Positions 24,927-34,601 are shown, counted from the stretch's first letter. The stretch: DNA of 64,000 nt from Bacteroidota bacterium (GCA_018267655.1 JAFDYB010000050.1:1-64000); one strand, 5' to 3'. Notes: a model not told the origin generated them from the sequence alone. Made by a program: numbers and translations.

Positions 24927-27296
24927 TTGAAAGGTTTGGTAAATATATTTTCGCATATTAATCGTAAAAAGAAATTATACATTAGTTTGTTTTATTTACT
25001 ATTTATTTTTTGGATTTGGTTACCAAAAAACTTATTTAATTCGAGTTATAGTACAGTTTTATTAGATGAAAATGGAGAGTTGTTAGCTGCCCAAATTGCA
25101 GATGATGGTCAGTGGAGATTTCCGCTTTCAGACAGTGTTCCTATAAAATTTGAAAAATGTATTCTTGCCTTTGAAGATGCGTATTTTTATCATCATTTGG
25201 GTGTAAATCCGGTTTCGCTTTACCGCTCATTGCTTGGTAATATAGATGCCGGTAAAATTAAATCGGGTGGGAGTACAGTTACTATGCAGTTAGCCAGAAT
25301 GATTAGAGGAAAAAAACGAAGAAATTATTATCAAAAAATAATTGAAATACTTTTAGCTTTTAGAATAGAATGTTCTTATAAAAAGAAAACTATTTTAAAT
25401 TACTACACCTCTAATGCACCATTTGGGAGTAATGTAATTGGCTTACAAGCCGCAGCATGGCGTTATTTTGGAAGAAGTCAAGAAAATTTAACTTGGGCTG
25501 AATGTGCCACTCTTGCAGTTTTACCAAATGCTCCTTCACTTATTTATCCCGGAAAAAATCAACATAAATTATTAGAAAAAAGAAATAAAGTTTTAAAAAA
25601 AATATACGACACTAAAATTATTGATAAACGAACCTATGAATTATCGCTACAAGAAGCTCTACCCGAAAAACCATTTAATATTCCTCAAATTACCCCTCAT
25701 TTGCTTGAGCGAATTGTTGCTGAAAAAGGAAAGGGGAAAAAATACAAAACAACCATACGTAAAGAACTACAGGTAGCCTGTACAAATTTGCTTAATAACC
25801 ATGTTGCATCTCTTAAATCTAACCAAATTTATAATGCTTGTGTGCTTGTAGCAGAAGTTAATAGTGGAAAAATTTTAAGCTATGTAGGCAACAGCGAAAG
25901 TAATTTAAATGAATACCAAAATTTTGTAGATATAATTAAATCGCCTAGGAGTACAGGTAGTATCTTAAAACCATTTTTATATGCACTTATGCTAAGTGAG
26001 CATAAGCTTTTACCATCTATGTTATTAGAAGATGTGCCTGTTCAATTTGGGTCATATTCTCCAAAAAATTATAATTTAACTTTTGATGGACTAGTGCCGG
26101 CAAATCAAGCTTTAGCTAGGTCGTTAAACATACCTGCTGTAAAAATGTTACAAGATTATGGTATGTCAAAATTTCATCATCGCTTAAAACAATTAGGCTT
26201 TAAAACATTTACCCGAAGCACTCAAAACTACGGTCTTTCTTTAATTTTAGGCGGCGGAGAGGCTACATTATTTGACATAGCAAGTGCATACGCTTCATTA
26301 GCCAGAAGTTTAAATACATTTAATAATAGTAGAAATTTGTATGTTACCAATAGCTATAAACCATTGCTATATATTAGCGAAAACAATGCGCCGAAATTAA
26401 ACTATAGTAAAACAGATATTATAAATGCATCATCGTTATGGTTAACATTTAACGCAATGACTGAATTATTAAGACCACAAGATTATGTAGGCTGGGCCAA
26501 ATTTTTAAATAGATACAAAATAGCTTGGAAAACAGGTACAAGTTTTGGATATAGGGACGCTTGGTCGGTTGGCTTAACTGCCAATTACATAGTAGCTGTT
26601 TGGGTTGGTAATGCCAGTGGAGAAGGAAGACCTGATTTAACAGGAACAACATGTGCAGCGCCTTTAATGTTTAGTGTTTTTAATAGACTAACAAACAAAC
26701 AATGGTTTGCAAAACCAACACTTGATTTTGAAAAAAAATTAATTTGCATGCAGAGTGGTTATAGGGCATCTGCAATTTGTCCGGATAAAAAACTATGTGA
26801 TGTACCTGCCGGGAGTGATGCTTGCGGATTTTGCCCTTTTCATAAAACAATTTTTTTAGATGAAACGTATAACTACAGAGTTAATAGCAATTGCTATGAC
26901 GTTTCAAAAATGAAGTCAAAAGCGTGGTTTATTACCTCCCCACTACAAGAATATTATTTTAAACAACACAGCGTTTTTTATAAGCCGCTGCCACCTTACC
27001 TTCAGGGCTGCATTAACGAGCAATCAATAAATCAAATTAGCATTGTATATCCTAAAAATAATTTTAAATTATATGCACCGGTAAATGAGCTTGGAAAAAA
27101 AAACACAATTATTTTACATGCCACGCATAAAAAAGCTGATGCTGAAATTTTTTGGTATTTAGATGAGAGTTATATAGGTGTAACAAAAAAATTTCATCAA
27201 TTATCTATAATGCCGTCGTTGGGAAAACATAAACTTTTTATTACAGACGGAGAGGGAGAGACAGAAGAGTGTAATTTTGAAGTAATAAATAAGTAA
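24927..27296 (+). CDS. pbpC: Penicillin-binding protein 1C
   Basis: 789 residues, a bifunctional wall synthase. A membrane anchor (about 14-34) is followed by a GT51 glycosyltransferase domain (ILAFEDAYFYHHLGVNP with the catalytic Glu near 75; GGSTVTMQLARMI near 113), a transpeptidase domain with SxxK as STGSILKPF (about 343), KTGTSFGYRDAW (about 534), and a C-terminal BiPBP_C beta domain of about 90 residues with preceding Cys-containing linker (CDVPAGSDACGFCPFH). The only sensible start is TTG at 24927, since no ATG lies before the anchor. PBP1C is often neighbour to an alpha-2-macroglobulin gene; none is seen here. Convergent with the lipoprotein gene that follows. Confidence 0.92.
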   Translation: MKGLVNIFSHINRKKKLYISLFYLLFIFWIWLPKNLFNSSYSTVLLDENGELLAAQIADDGQWRFPLSDSVPIKFEKCILAFEDAYFYHHLGVNPVSLYRSLLGNIDAGKIKSGGSTVTMQLARMIRGKKRRNYYQKIIEILLAFRIECSYKKKTILNYYTSNAPFGSNVIGLQAAAWRYFGRSQENLTWAECATLAVLPNAPSLIYPGKNQHKLLEKRNKVLKKIYDTKIIDKRTYELSLQEALPEKPFNIPQITPHLLERIVAEKGKGKKYKTTIRKELQVACTNLLNNHVASLKSNQIYNACVLVAEVNSGKILSYVGNSESNLNEYQNFVDIIKSPRSTGSILKPFLYALMLSEHKLLPSMLLEDVPVQFGSYSPKNYNLTFDGLVPANQALARSLNIPAVKMLQDYGMSKFHHRLKQLGFKTFTRSTQNYGLSLILGGGEATLFDIASAYASLARSLNTFNNSRNLYVTNSYKPLLYISENNAPKLNYSKTDIINASSLWLTFNAMTELLRPQDYVGWAKFLNRYKIAWKTGTSFGYRDAWSVGLTANYIVAVWVGNASGEGRPDLTGTTCAAPLMFSVFNRLTNKQWFAKPTLDFEKKLICMQSGYRASAICPDKKLCDVPAGSDACGFCPFHKTIFLDETYNYRVNSNCYDVSKMKSKAWFITSPLQEYYFKQHSVFYKPLPPYLQGCINEQSINQISIVYPKNNFKLYAPVNELGKKNTIILHATHKKADAEIFWYLDESYIGVTKKFHQLSIMPSLGKHKLFITDGEGETEECNFEVINK

Positions 27297-27314
27297 TTTA
27301 AAAACACAAAACAA

Positions 27315-28400
27315 TTAATATTGGGCGGCCAAAGAGGGTAGCAATGTCCACCAATTTGCTTTTCCTTCATTTTTTCCTAACCGCACTATAATTAATGATT
27401 TAGCCGGATTTACATAAATGTATTGACCTAAAAATCCCTGTGCCATAAAGTCACCATTAACAGTTGGTAACCACCACTGGTTGCGATAAAACTTTGCGCC
27501 CCCTTCTGTGGTATCAGGTTTTGTTGATTCTTTAACCCATTTTTCTGATACAATTTGTTTGCCATTCCATTTTCCTTTTTGTTCAAATAACCTGCCAATT
27601 TTAGCAAAATCGCGCGCTCGAGCATTTACACAACAAAATGTTTTTTCAATTCCGTTTTTTTTATCGGTGCTCCACGATGCGTCGTATTCCATTTCTAAAG
27701 GTGTCCAAATTTTTTCTTGAAAATAGGTGGTAATAGTTTTCCCTTTTAAAACTCTATTTAAGATTTCTCCTAACAATTGTGTGTTCCCACTTATGTACTC
27801 AAATTTTATTCCTGGCTCGCGTATAAGTTTCATTTTTAAAACTTGTTTTTGTAATTTAGTACCGTAATAATAACTGGCAGCATCGCCAAAAGGATTAAAA
27901 TAACTTTCGTTATACTTTATGCCAGAAGTCATTTGCAACAGGTGTTTTATTTTTACTTTATTTAGTCCGTTTTTTTCGAGTTCGGGGAGGTAATTTGTAA
28001 TAGGATCGTTAATTGAATTTATTAGCCCATCATCAATTGCGCATCCAATTAAAATTGAAGTAAACGATTTTGCCATTGAAAATGAAGCTACAATACTTTC
28101 TTTATTATAGCCGTTAAAATAGTTTTCGTATTGAATAGTGTCGTTTTTTATTACTATAAACGCAACGGTTTTATTTTTTTTAAGAAAATCATCAAAGGCA
28201 ATATCATTAATTTTTTTAGGAATTTTTCCTGTTTTACTTTCATTAAAGGTAAACTTTGTGTTAGATGATTTTAAAGGCTTTGATGTAAATATTTTATAAT
28301 CGCTTATATCGGCAAAATTGTAAACGATAAAGCGCCCAACTTTACAAGACGAGTTTAAAAGAAGGCTACATAATAAAAGTAGTTTTAAGTATTTAAGCAT
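27315..28400 (-). CDS. Serine hydrolase lipoprotein of the beta-lactamase/PBP4* fold
   Basis: 361 residues. Lipobox LLLNSSC (Cys about residue 19) predicts a lipid anchor. The catalytic SxxK is in FSMAKSFTSILIG (about residue 105), with HLLQMTSGI following, and the second element is probably YISGNTQLLG (about 200). RARDFAKIGRLFEQKG is also characteristic. The family includes class C-like esterases and D-alanyl-D-alanine-processing enzymes; true beta-lactamase activity is not implied. Its partner or substrate is unknown. Convergent with pbpC, and 15 bases before the TMEM175-like gene on the same strand. Confidence 0.85.
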   Translation of the reverse strand: MLKYLKLLLLCSLLLNSSCKVGRFIVYNFADISDYKIFTSKPLKSSNTKFTFNESKTGKIPKKINDIAFDDFLKKNKTVAFIVIKNDTIQYENYFNGYNKESIVASFSMAKSFTSILIGCAIDDGLINSINDPITNYLPELEKNGLNKVKIKHLLQMTSGIKYNESYFNPFGDAASYYYGTKLQKQVLKMKLIREPGIKFEYISGNTQLLGEILNRVLKGKTITTYFQEKIWTPLEMEYDASWSTDKKNGIEKTFCCVNARARDFAKIGRLFEQKGKWNGKQIVSEKWVKESTKPDTTEGGAKFYRNQWWLPTVNGDFMAQGFLGQYIYVNPAKSLIIVRLGKNEGKANWWTLLPSLAAQY

Positions 28401-28414
28401 ATTTAAATATACAA

Positions 28415-28987
28415 TTATTCTGATTTTTTTTCAATTCTTTTATCGGGAATAAGCCAAATAAAGGCTACAATGGCGTAACACACTGCACCAATGATAGAAA
28501 AGAAAAATGCAGCAACGATTCCAATAATATACAAAGCAACCGAAATGTATTCCTTTGTGTGATTGCCGATGGCTGTTCCAATTTTAGAGTTTTTGCCTTC
28601 GGTACGTATGGCAATTTTTTCAATAATAGTAAAAGCAATGGCACACATTACTAAGTTTATACCGTATAACACAACGGTGTAATGCTCAAAATGATTTTCG
28701 CCCATCCAAGCGGTACTAAAGGGAATGAGTGAAAGGCAGAATAATAAAAAATGATTAGACCACATTATTTTCCCATTTATTTTTTGAATGGCGTGAAATA
28801 AGTGATGATGATTGTTCCAATAAATTCCTACATAAATAAAACTTAAAATATAAGATAAAAATTTAGGGAGTAATGGTTTTAGAACTTCAAAGGTGTGCCC
28901 CTCAGGCACTTTAAGCTCCAACACCATTATGGTTATAATAATTGCAAATACACCGTCGCTAAAAGCTTCTAATCTTCCTTTTGTCAT
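28415..28987 (-). CDS. TMEM175/DUF1211-family membrane protein
   Basis: 190 residues with about five to six membrane helices. The first helix GRLEAFSDGVFAIIITIMVL carries the R-x-x-x-F-S-D signature of TMEM175 potassium channels, where the hydrophobic residues of this helix form the selectivity filter. Bacterial members have one six-helix repeat and work as tetramers. A second FSD-bearing repeat is absent, as expected in bacteria. ATG start at 28987, just 1 base after the VOC gene stop, so the two are co-transcribed. Confidence 0.88.
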   Translation of the reverse strand: MTKGRLEAFSDGVFAIIITIMVLELKVPEGHTFEVLKPLLPKFLSYILSFIYVGIYWNNHHHLFHAIQKINGKIMWSNHFLLFCLSLIPFSTAWMGENHFEHYTVVLYGINLVMCAIAFTIIEKIAIRTEGKNSKIGTAIGNHTKEYISVALYIIGIVAAFFFSIIGAVCYAIVAFIWLIPDKRIEKKSE

Positions 28988-28988
28988 T

Positions 28989-30047
28989 TTATTGTTTTTT
29001 TCTGTTAAATCTTAGTGCTTTTAACATCCAATTAGGTAAGGGTTTTTCAGGTGGACGTTTTGTTAAATCAAGATACCAGTTTAATTTTTTTAATATGGGC
29101 ATTTTTTTTGTTTCAACAAATTCAATTAAAGAGCCATCTGGGTCTTCAATGTATGTGAAATGTCCCGCTGCTTCGCCCATTTCAAAGCCTGCACCTCCAT
29201 CAACTGTGAATGGGTGCCCTATTGATTCGCATTTTTTCTGAAGCGCTTTCATGTTTTTTATATCAAAGCACAAATGAATAAATCCTAAATCGCCCCAAAA
29301 ACGATTTTCAAATATTTTTTTAGGCGTATAATTTTTTGCTTCAATAAGTTCAATGTAACTATTTCCAAACAAATTACTAAATGGACCCGCTCTTTTTTTA
29401 GAGTGCGTTAATATAACTCTACGAAAAGATTTAGCTTCGTGCGGCAGGGCATCAAAATCTGAAAAATTATTTGAAGTATCGCTTAAAGTTTTATCATAAC
29501 CCAATATATCCGAATAAAATTTTATAGACTTATCTGCATTTGAAACGCCTATTACCATGCCAATTGGTCCGCCGGTATGCTGCTGCCCCTTTCCAAAAAA
29601 AACAATGTCTTCAATTATTTCAAATAAATTACCAAAAGCATCTTTTAAATAAAAATGTTTTTGCCCGCAAGGATTTGTAGAAATTTCGCCTAATACTTCA
29701 ACATTTTTTGATTTTAAAAAGTGATACGATGCTTCAACATTATCGCTTTTTATTTTTGCGCAAAAAAAACCTAAGTCACCTAACTGTATTTTAAATTTTG
29801 GTGCTTGAGGCGTTCTACTTGTGTATTGCCAAATTTCAAAACCGCCACCGCCTTTTAAATTAATTGCCAATATAGCATGTCGCTTATGAGGCATGTTACC
29901 GGTGTATGGTAACATTAAATTTGCTTCGGCAGCTTCTTCAAAAATTGGAATATCCATTCCGAAATGTTGATTATACCAATTAAACGCTTGGTGTACGTTA
30001 GAAACGCCAATGCCTACTTGTTGTATGCCTGAAATAATATAACTCAC
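28989..30047 (-). CDS. VOC-superfamily (glyoxalase/dioxygenase-like) protein
   Basis: 352 residues with at least two VOC units: residues about 5-140 (GIGVSNVHQAFNWYNQHFGM to FGNLFEIIED) and about 165-310 (GMVIGVSNADKSIKFYSDIL to DPDGSLIEFVE). Histidine and glutamate at the ends of these strands (FHLCF-like and LIEF) are in the places used for metal binding. The short third part (residues 315-352) is basic. VOC enzymes include glyoxalase, extradiol dioxygenases and fosfomycin-resistance proteins; the substrate cannot be told. Sits in a tight minus-strand cluster (M20 peptidase, CBU_0592, VOC, TMEM175). Confidence 0.8.
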   Translation of the reverse strand: MSYIISGIQQVGIGVSNVHQAFNWYNQHFGMDIPIFEEAAEANLMLPYTGNMPHKRHAILAINLKGGGGFEIWQYTSRTPQAPKFKIQLGDLGFFCAKIKSDNVEASYHFLKSKNVEVLGEISTNPCGQKHFYLKDAFGNLFEIIEDIVFFGKGQQHTGGPIGMVIGVSNADKSIKFYSDILGYDKTLSDTSNNFSDFDALPHEAKSFRRVILTHSKKRAGPFSNLFGNSYIELIEAKNYTPKKIFENRFWGDLGFIHLCFDIKNMKALQKKCESIGHPFTVDGGAGFEMGEAAGHFTYIEDPDGSLIEFVETKKMPILKKLNWYLDLTKRPPEKPLPNWMLKALRFNRKKQ

Positions 30048-30051
30048 AATT

Positions 30052-30279
30052 TTATTTTTTTAATAATGGAATTAACGATGCAAAAACCCAAACAAATTCA
30101 AGTATAACAAAGGGCCAAAAGCCTATCATAAAACTGCTAATACCTGCCAATGCTGCACCTACAACATTTAGTATTAAATATAATTTATGTTGAGGTGTTA
30201 TTTTTTTTGCAATGTTTAAAGTAAATGCAATTAATAGCAGTGTTACACCAATGGTGCCAATCCAATTACTTAGGTTCAT
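30052..30279 (-). CDS. Small membrane protein, CBU_0592-like
   Basis: 75 residues from the ATG at 30279 (a longer frame from 30300 is rejected because the internal ATG sits in an ATGA overlap with the upstream peptidase stop). Three hydrophobic segments (WIGTIGVTLLLIAFTLN, YLILNVVGAALAGISSFM, FVILEFVWVFASLIPLL) with the LNxxGAxLAGISSxM pattern of CBU_0592 proteins, an uncharacterised bacterial membrane family. Translationally coupled to the M20 dipeptidase. Confidence 0.8.
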   Translation of the reverse strand: MNLSNWIGTIGVTLLLIAFTLNIAKKITPQHKLYLILNVVGAALAGISSFMIGFWPFVILEFVWVFASLIPLLKK

Positions 30280-31676
30280 TTTTGAGTACTTAAATCGCAA
30301 AAGTGTTTATAGAATAACGGTATTGTTTCAATACCCTTATAATAGTTAAACAATCCGTAATGTTCGTTTGGTGAATGTAAAGCGTCAGTATCTAAGCCAA
30401 ATCCAAGAAGCATACTATCTAAGCCAAGCACATCTTTAAATAAGGCTACAATAGGGATACTTCCGCCACCCCTTGTTATAACAGGCTTTTTGCCAAACGA
30501 TTGTTCTAAAGCTTTGCTTGCTGCTTTGTAACCAATACTGTTAGTGCTTACCACCACAGGCTCTCCACCATGATGAAAGGTAACATTAATTTTAACGGAC
30601 TTAGGCGCAATTGATTCGAAATGCTTTTTAAACAAATGCCCTATCTCATCGGAGTTTTGATTTGGCACTAAACGCATACTTACTTTAGCAAAAGCTTTGC
30701 TTGGTAAAACTGTTTTAGCACCCTCACCAGTGTATCCACCCCAAATGCCGTTAACATCAAGTGTTGGGCGGATGCCCGTGCGTTCAATAGTATTATAGCC
30801 TTTTTCGCCCCAAAGTTCTGAAACATTCAAATCTTTTTTATAATCGCTTTCGTTAAATGGGGCACTACTAAGCTCTTTGCGATAGATGTCGGTTTCTGTA
30901 ATTACTTTATCGTAAAAACCGGGAATGGTAATGTGATTATTTTCATCGTGGCACGAGGCAATTAATTTACATAAAATATTTATGGGATTTGCAACACCAC
31001 CACCGTAAACACCACTGTGTAAATCGCGGTTAGGTCCGGTAAGTTCAATTTCCATATAACTTAATCCACGTAAACCAATATCAATACTTGGCGTGTCGTT
31101 GCTTAAAATGCTAGTGTCAGAAATTAAAATAATATCGGCTTTTAATTTTTCTTTATTTGTTTTTACCCAGTTACCAAGGCTTGGCGAGCCAACTTCTTCT
31201 TCACCTTCAATCATAAATTTTACGTTGCAAGGGAGGGTTGAAGTTTTCATCATCAATTCAAAGGCTTTTACGTGCATATACATTTGCCCTTTATCGTCGC
31301 AGGAGCCACGTGCAAAAATTGCTCCGTCGGGGTGAAGCGCTGTTTTTTTAATAACAGGTTCAAAAGGCGGGCTGTCCCATAACTCAAGCGGATCGGCAGG
31401 TTGCACGTCGTAATGCCCATACACTAAAATTGTAGGTTTATTTTTATCAATAATTTTTTCGGCGTAAACAACGGGTATGCCTTCGGTTGGACAAACTTCA
31501 ACGTTATCAGCGCCAGCTTCGGTAAAGCGTTGCTTAATTTTTTCGGCGGTGCTAAGCATGTCATTTTTACGGTTGCTATCGGCACTAACCGAAGGAATTC
31601 GGAGTAATTCAAAAAGCTCGTCGAGAAAGCGTTGCTTATTTTTATTCAAATAATCGTTTATAGTGTTCTGTTCCAT
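30276..31676 (-). CDS. M20-family metallopeptidase (dipeptidase)
   Basis: 466 residues, cytoplasmic di-zinc aminoacyl-dipeptidase. The first zinc ligands are in YGHYDVQPADPLELWDSPPF (about residue 88), the bridging Asp in GSCDDKGQMYMH, the catalytic Glu pair in MIEGEEEVGS (about 156), and later ligands in LISDTSILS and DALHSPNEHYG (about 437). A lid domain (about 205-330) contains LHSGVYGGGVANP. Similar to Bacteroidota dipeptidases annotated M20/M25/M40. ATG start at 31676; the 300-base region before it is gene-free. Confidence 0.93.
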   Translation of the reverse strand: MEQNTINDYLNKNKQRFLDELFELLRIPSVSADSNRKNDMLSTAEKIKQRFTEAGADNVEVCPTEGIPVVYAEKIIDKNKPTILVYGHYDVQPADPLELWDSPPFEPVIKKTALHPDGAIFARGSCDDKGQMYMHVKAFELMMKTSTLPCNVKFMIEGEEEVGSPSLGNWVKTNKEKLKADIILISDTSILSNDTPSIDIGLRGLSYMEIELTGPNRDLHSGVYGGGVANPINILCKLIASCHDENNHITIPGFYDKVITETDIYRKELSSAPFNESDYKKDLNVSELWGEKGYNTIERTGIRPTLDVNGIWGGYTGEGAKTVLPSKAFAKVSMRLVPNQNSDEIGHLFKKHFESIAPKSVKINVTFHHGGEPVVVSTNSIGYKAASKALEQSFGKKPVITRGGGSIPIVALFKDVLGLDSMLLGFGLDTDALHSPNEHYGLFNYYKGIETIPLFYKHFCDLSTQK

Positions 31677-31976
31677 ATCTAAAAATATAAAAGGCTGAAA
31701 TTACATAAATTAAAACAGTTTTTAGTCAATTTTTTTTATAAAAGACACACTAAAATAATCTAAAAATATTTTGAAAAATAATTGCTTTGATTATTTGAAT
31801 TGAATTTCACAAAATGAATTAATAAATAATCTATTTCAGTTCAAACATGGCAATTATACTTTGCATAATTGATTGGAATGAAGGTACATTTGGAATTGCT
31901 TGATACAACAGGATAATAGAAAAAAAAATATTCTATATTACATCATTTTAAATATCTTTATATTTGAATAACTAAA
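31677..31976. other. Gene-free divergent region between M20 peptidase and meaB
   Basis: 300 bases that are strongly A/T-rich and must hold the promoters of the two divergent genes. No tRNA, repeat or open frame of note was seen; a short frame from an ATG at about 31846 encodes only 18 residues and has no ribosome site. Confidence 0.5.
31959..31966 (+). promoter_or_regulatory. Putative meaB -7 element
   Basis: TATATTTG matches TAnnTTTG and ends 10 bases before the meaB ATG, so the message would be nearly leaderless. No clear -33 element. Confidence 0.35.
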
Positions 31977-32960
31977 ATGGACGTTTCTAGCAGTGAAAAT
32001 ATTCAAAAAATTATTACAGGTGTTTTAAATTCGGATATTTCATTTTTGAGTAAAGCGATAACGCTTGCTGAGTCATTTAAACCGGAGCATCAACTTGTTT
32101 CCCAAAAAATAATTGATAATATTATTTCTCATACAGGCAAATCATTTAGAATTGGTATTACAGGAGTGCCGGGTGTTGGAAAAAGTTCGTTTATTGAAAA
32201 ATTTGGTTTAGAGCTAGCAAATAAAGGTTTTAAAATTGCTGTGTTGGCAGTTGACCCAAGTAGTACTAAAAGCAAAGGCAGTATTTTGGGTGATAAAACC
32301 CGAATGGACGAGCTATCAAAGCACCCTAATGTTTTCATCCGCCCTTCGCCAAGTGCTGGCGAGTTAGGTGGATTAACTAAATCAACTTATCAGAGCATTT
32401 TGCTTTGCGAAGCTGCCGGTTATAATAGAATAATAATTGAAACTGTTGGCGTTGGGCAAAGTGAAACATTAGTGCATCAAGTAACTGATTTCTTTTTATT
32501 ACTTATGCTCGCCGGTGCAGGAGACGAGCTGCAAGGGATTAAACGCGGCATTATGGAAATGGCTGATGTAATTGCAATTACAAAAGCAGATGGATCGAAT
32601 ATTGAAAAATCGAGAGCTGCTAAAATTGAATATGCAAGGGCTTTACATTTATTTCCACCTAATGAAAGCGGTTGGATACCTAAAAGTGTTATTTGCTCAA
32701 GCTTATTAAACAGTGGTATTTCAGATATTGTTGATTTAAGTGAAACATTTTTACATTACACTACCCAAAACGGCTTTTTTAATACAAAAAGAAATAGTCA
32801 AGTTTTAGAACTTTTTAACCAACTTTTAAATCAAAAAATAATACAAAACTTTTTTAGCTCAGAAACTAATCGGCAGAAAATAAATTCAGCTATTTCAAAG
32901 ATAAAAAACAACGATAAAAATTTTTTAAGCCTTATTAATGAAGTTTTAGGACTGCATTAA
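31977..32960 (+). CDS. meaB: Methylmalonyl-CoA mutase-associated GTPase MeaB
   Basis: 327 residues. G-domain motifs: P-loop GITGVPGVGKSSFIEKFG (about 60), Walker B AVDPSSTKSKGSILGDKTRM, the G2/G3 elements ETVGVGQSE, and ITKADG (about 200). MeaB (also called ArgK) protects adenosylcobalamin-dependent methylmalonyl-CoA mutase and helps load its cofactor. The mutase genes are not here, but the protein implies a propionyl/methylmalonyl-CoA route in this organism. The gene converges on ftsZ with a 4-base overlap of the two stops. Confidence 0.93.
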   Translation: MDVSSSENIQKIITGVLNSDISFLSKAITLAESFKPEHQLVSQKIIDNIISHTGKSFRIGITGVPGVGKSSFIEKFGLELANKGFKIAVLAVDPSSTKSKGSILGDKTRMDELSKHPNVFIRPSPSAGELGGLTKSTYQSILLCEAAGYNRIIIETVGVGQSETLVHQVTDFFLLLMLAGAGDELQGIKRGIMEMADVIAITKADGSNIEKSRAAKIEYARALHLFPPNESGWIPKSVICSSLLNSGISDIVDLSETFLHYTTQNGFFNTKRNSQVLELFNQLLNQKIIQNFFSSETNRQKINSAISKIKNNDKNFLSLINEVLGLH

Positions 32961-34576
32961 TCAACATTGTCATGGAGGGTACGATTTGGCCTGAGCTCAA
33001 TTTTTTTCTCATCATTTTCGCCTAATGCAAACTTTGAAACGCTTGATTCTTTGCTTGGTAATGAATTATCGAGCGAAATATTTTTTCTTTCAAAAGCAGT
33101 TTGTTTTTCAAGAGAAGCCAAACCTTCGGGGCTTTTCATTTTTAAAGTTAGTTCCTTCAGTTTTCTAATTCTTTCTTGGGCTAGCTTAATTTGCTCTTCG
33201 CGATTATTTATATCTGTTACCTTTGGTGTATTATGAAAGACTACACTATTTTCTGTTGATTTATCTACTGTTTCATCGTTGCTAATATCATTAAATGTAA
33301 ACTCAGTAACTGTTGTGTCAAGTTCAATTTTATTTACCGGAGCTTCTTCTTCTAATTGATGGACTGTTATTTTAATTTCATCTTTTATTGAAATATCATC
33401 AACGTTATCAATAGAAACAATGTTTACATCGTTTTTTTCTACTTCTGGTAATTTTGTTTCTTTTGTGAATGAAAAAAGTTCGTTTACCGGCGGAGTATCT
33501 GTAAAAATTGTTTGCTTATTTTCAACAATTGGTTCAATTTTTTCTTCTTCTAACTTAATTACTTTGCGGTCAATAAAAGATGGCATTTCAAATCCTGTTT
33601 GAATTTTTGAATTAAATCCGGTAGCAACTATTGTTACACTTACATTATCTCCTAACGAAGGATCGGTGCCGTAGCCCATTATTAACTCAGCGGTACCACC
33701 TGATGATTCTTGAATATAATCAGTAATTTCGCCATATTCATCCATATCAAGTTCGCCGCTACCGCTCATTATATTTAATAATATATGGCGTGCTCCGGAA
33801 ATATCGTTATCGTTTAATAATGGAGAATTTAAGGCTTGTTCAACGGCTTTAATAGCTCGCTTTTCGCCACCTGCTACAGCCGATCCCATAATGGATACAC
33901 CGCTATCTTTCATTACGGTTCTAACATCATTAAAATCAACATTAATGTGCATGTGTTGACCAATAATTTCAGCAATACTTTTAGCAGCATTAGTTAAAAC
34001 GTTATCGGCATGAGCAAAAGCTTCGCTCATTTTTAAATTACCATAAATTTCTCTTAATCTATCGTTACCGATTACAATTATTGTGTCAACATATTTTTTT
34101 AGTTCTTCTAACCCTTGCTCAGCTTGCATTTTACGTTTTTTACCCTCAAAACTAAAAGGCATTGTTACAATACCAACCGTTAAAATATCTAAGCTTTTTG
34201 CAATACTTGCAATAACTGGTGCTGCACCTGTTCCGGTGCCTCCGCCTAAACCGGCAGTAACAAACACCATTTGGGTTCCATCAGATAAAAATAATTTTAT
34301 ATCCTCAATTGATTCTAAGGCAGCTTCTTTTCCAATTTCGGGAATTGAACCTGCGCCTAAGCCTTTTGTTGATTTTGAACCCAATTGTATTTTGTTATTA
34401 ACGGGGCTTTTTTCTAAAGCTTGTTTATCTGTATTACACACAGCAAAACTTACACCGGCAATACCCATACGCGCCATGTGATTAACTGCATTGCTACCAC
34501 CGCCGCCAACGCCTATTACTTTTATTATTGAGCTATCTTTTTGATTTTGCTCTTCGGGTAATTCAAATTGAATCAT
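32957..34576 (-). CDS. ftsZ: Cell division GTPase FtsZ
   Basis: 539 residues. The tubulin-like G domain starts with VIGVGGGGSNAVNHM (about 20) and has the tubulin signature AGLGGGTGTGAAPVIAS (about 107), the T7 loop VDFNDVRTVM (about 208) and a C-terminal activation domain up to about 320. It then carries a long acidic, low-complexity linker (about 340-450) and a basic coiled end (QIKLAQERIRKLKEL), making it about 150 residues longer than E. coli FtsZ, as usual in Bacteroidota. It forms the division ring at mid-cell. Last gene of the dcw operon, 25 bases after ftsA; its stop overlaps that of convergent meaB. Confidence 0.97.
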   Translation of the reverse strand: MIQFELPEEQNQKDSSIIKVIGVGGGGSNAVNHMARMGIAGVSFAVCNTDKQALEKSPVNNKIQLGSKSTKGLGAGSIPEIGKEAALESIEDIKLFLSDGTQMVFVTAGLGGGTGTGAAPVIASIAKSLDILTVGIVTMPFSFEGKKRKMQAEQGLEELKKYVDTIIVIGNDRLREIYGNLKMSEAFAHADNVLTNAAKSIAEIIGQHMHINVDFNDVRTVMKDSGVSIMGSAVAGGEKRAIKAVEQALNSPLLNDNDISGARHILLNIMSGSGELDMDEYGEITDYIQESSGGTAELIMGYGTDPSLGDNVSVTIVATGFNSKIQTGFEMPSFIDRKVIKLEEEKIEPIVENKQTIFTDTPPVNELFSFTKETKLPEVEKNDVNIVSIDNVDDISIKDEIKITVHQLEEEAPVNKIELDTTVTEFTFNDISNDETVDKSTENSVVFHNTPKVTDINNREEQIKLAQERIRKLKELTLKMKSPEGLASLEKQTAFERKNISLDNSLPSKESSVSKFALGENDEKKIELRPNRTLHDNVD

Positions 34577-34601
34577 ATTATTTGGTTTTAAGGGTTTTAA
34601 A

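Noticed and set aside
30280-30300. Upstream start of the CBU_0592-like protein
   Set aside because: It would lie inside the M20 gene, while the ATG at 30279 forms a standard ATGA coupling.
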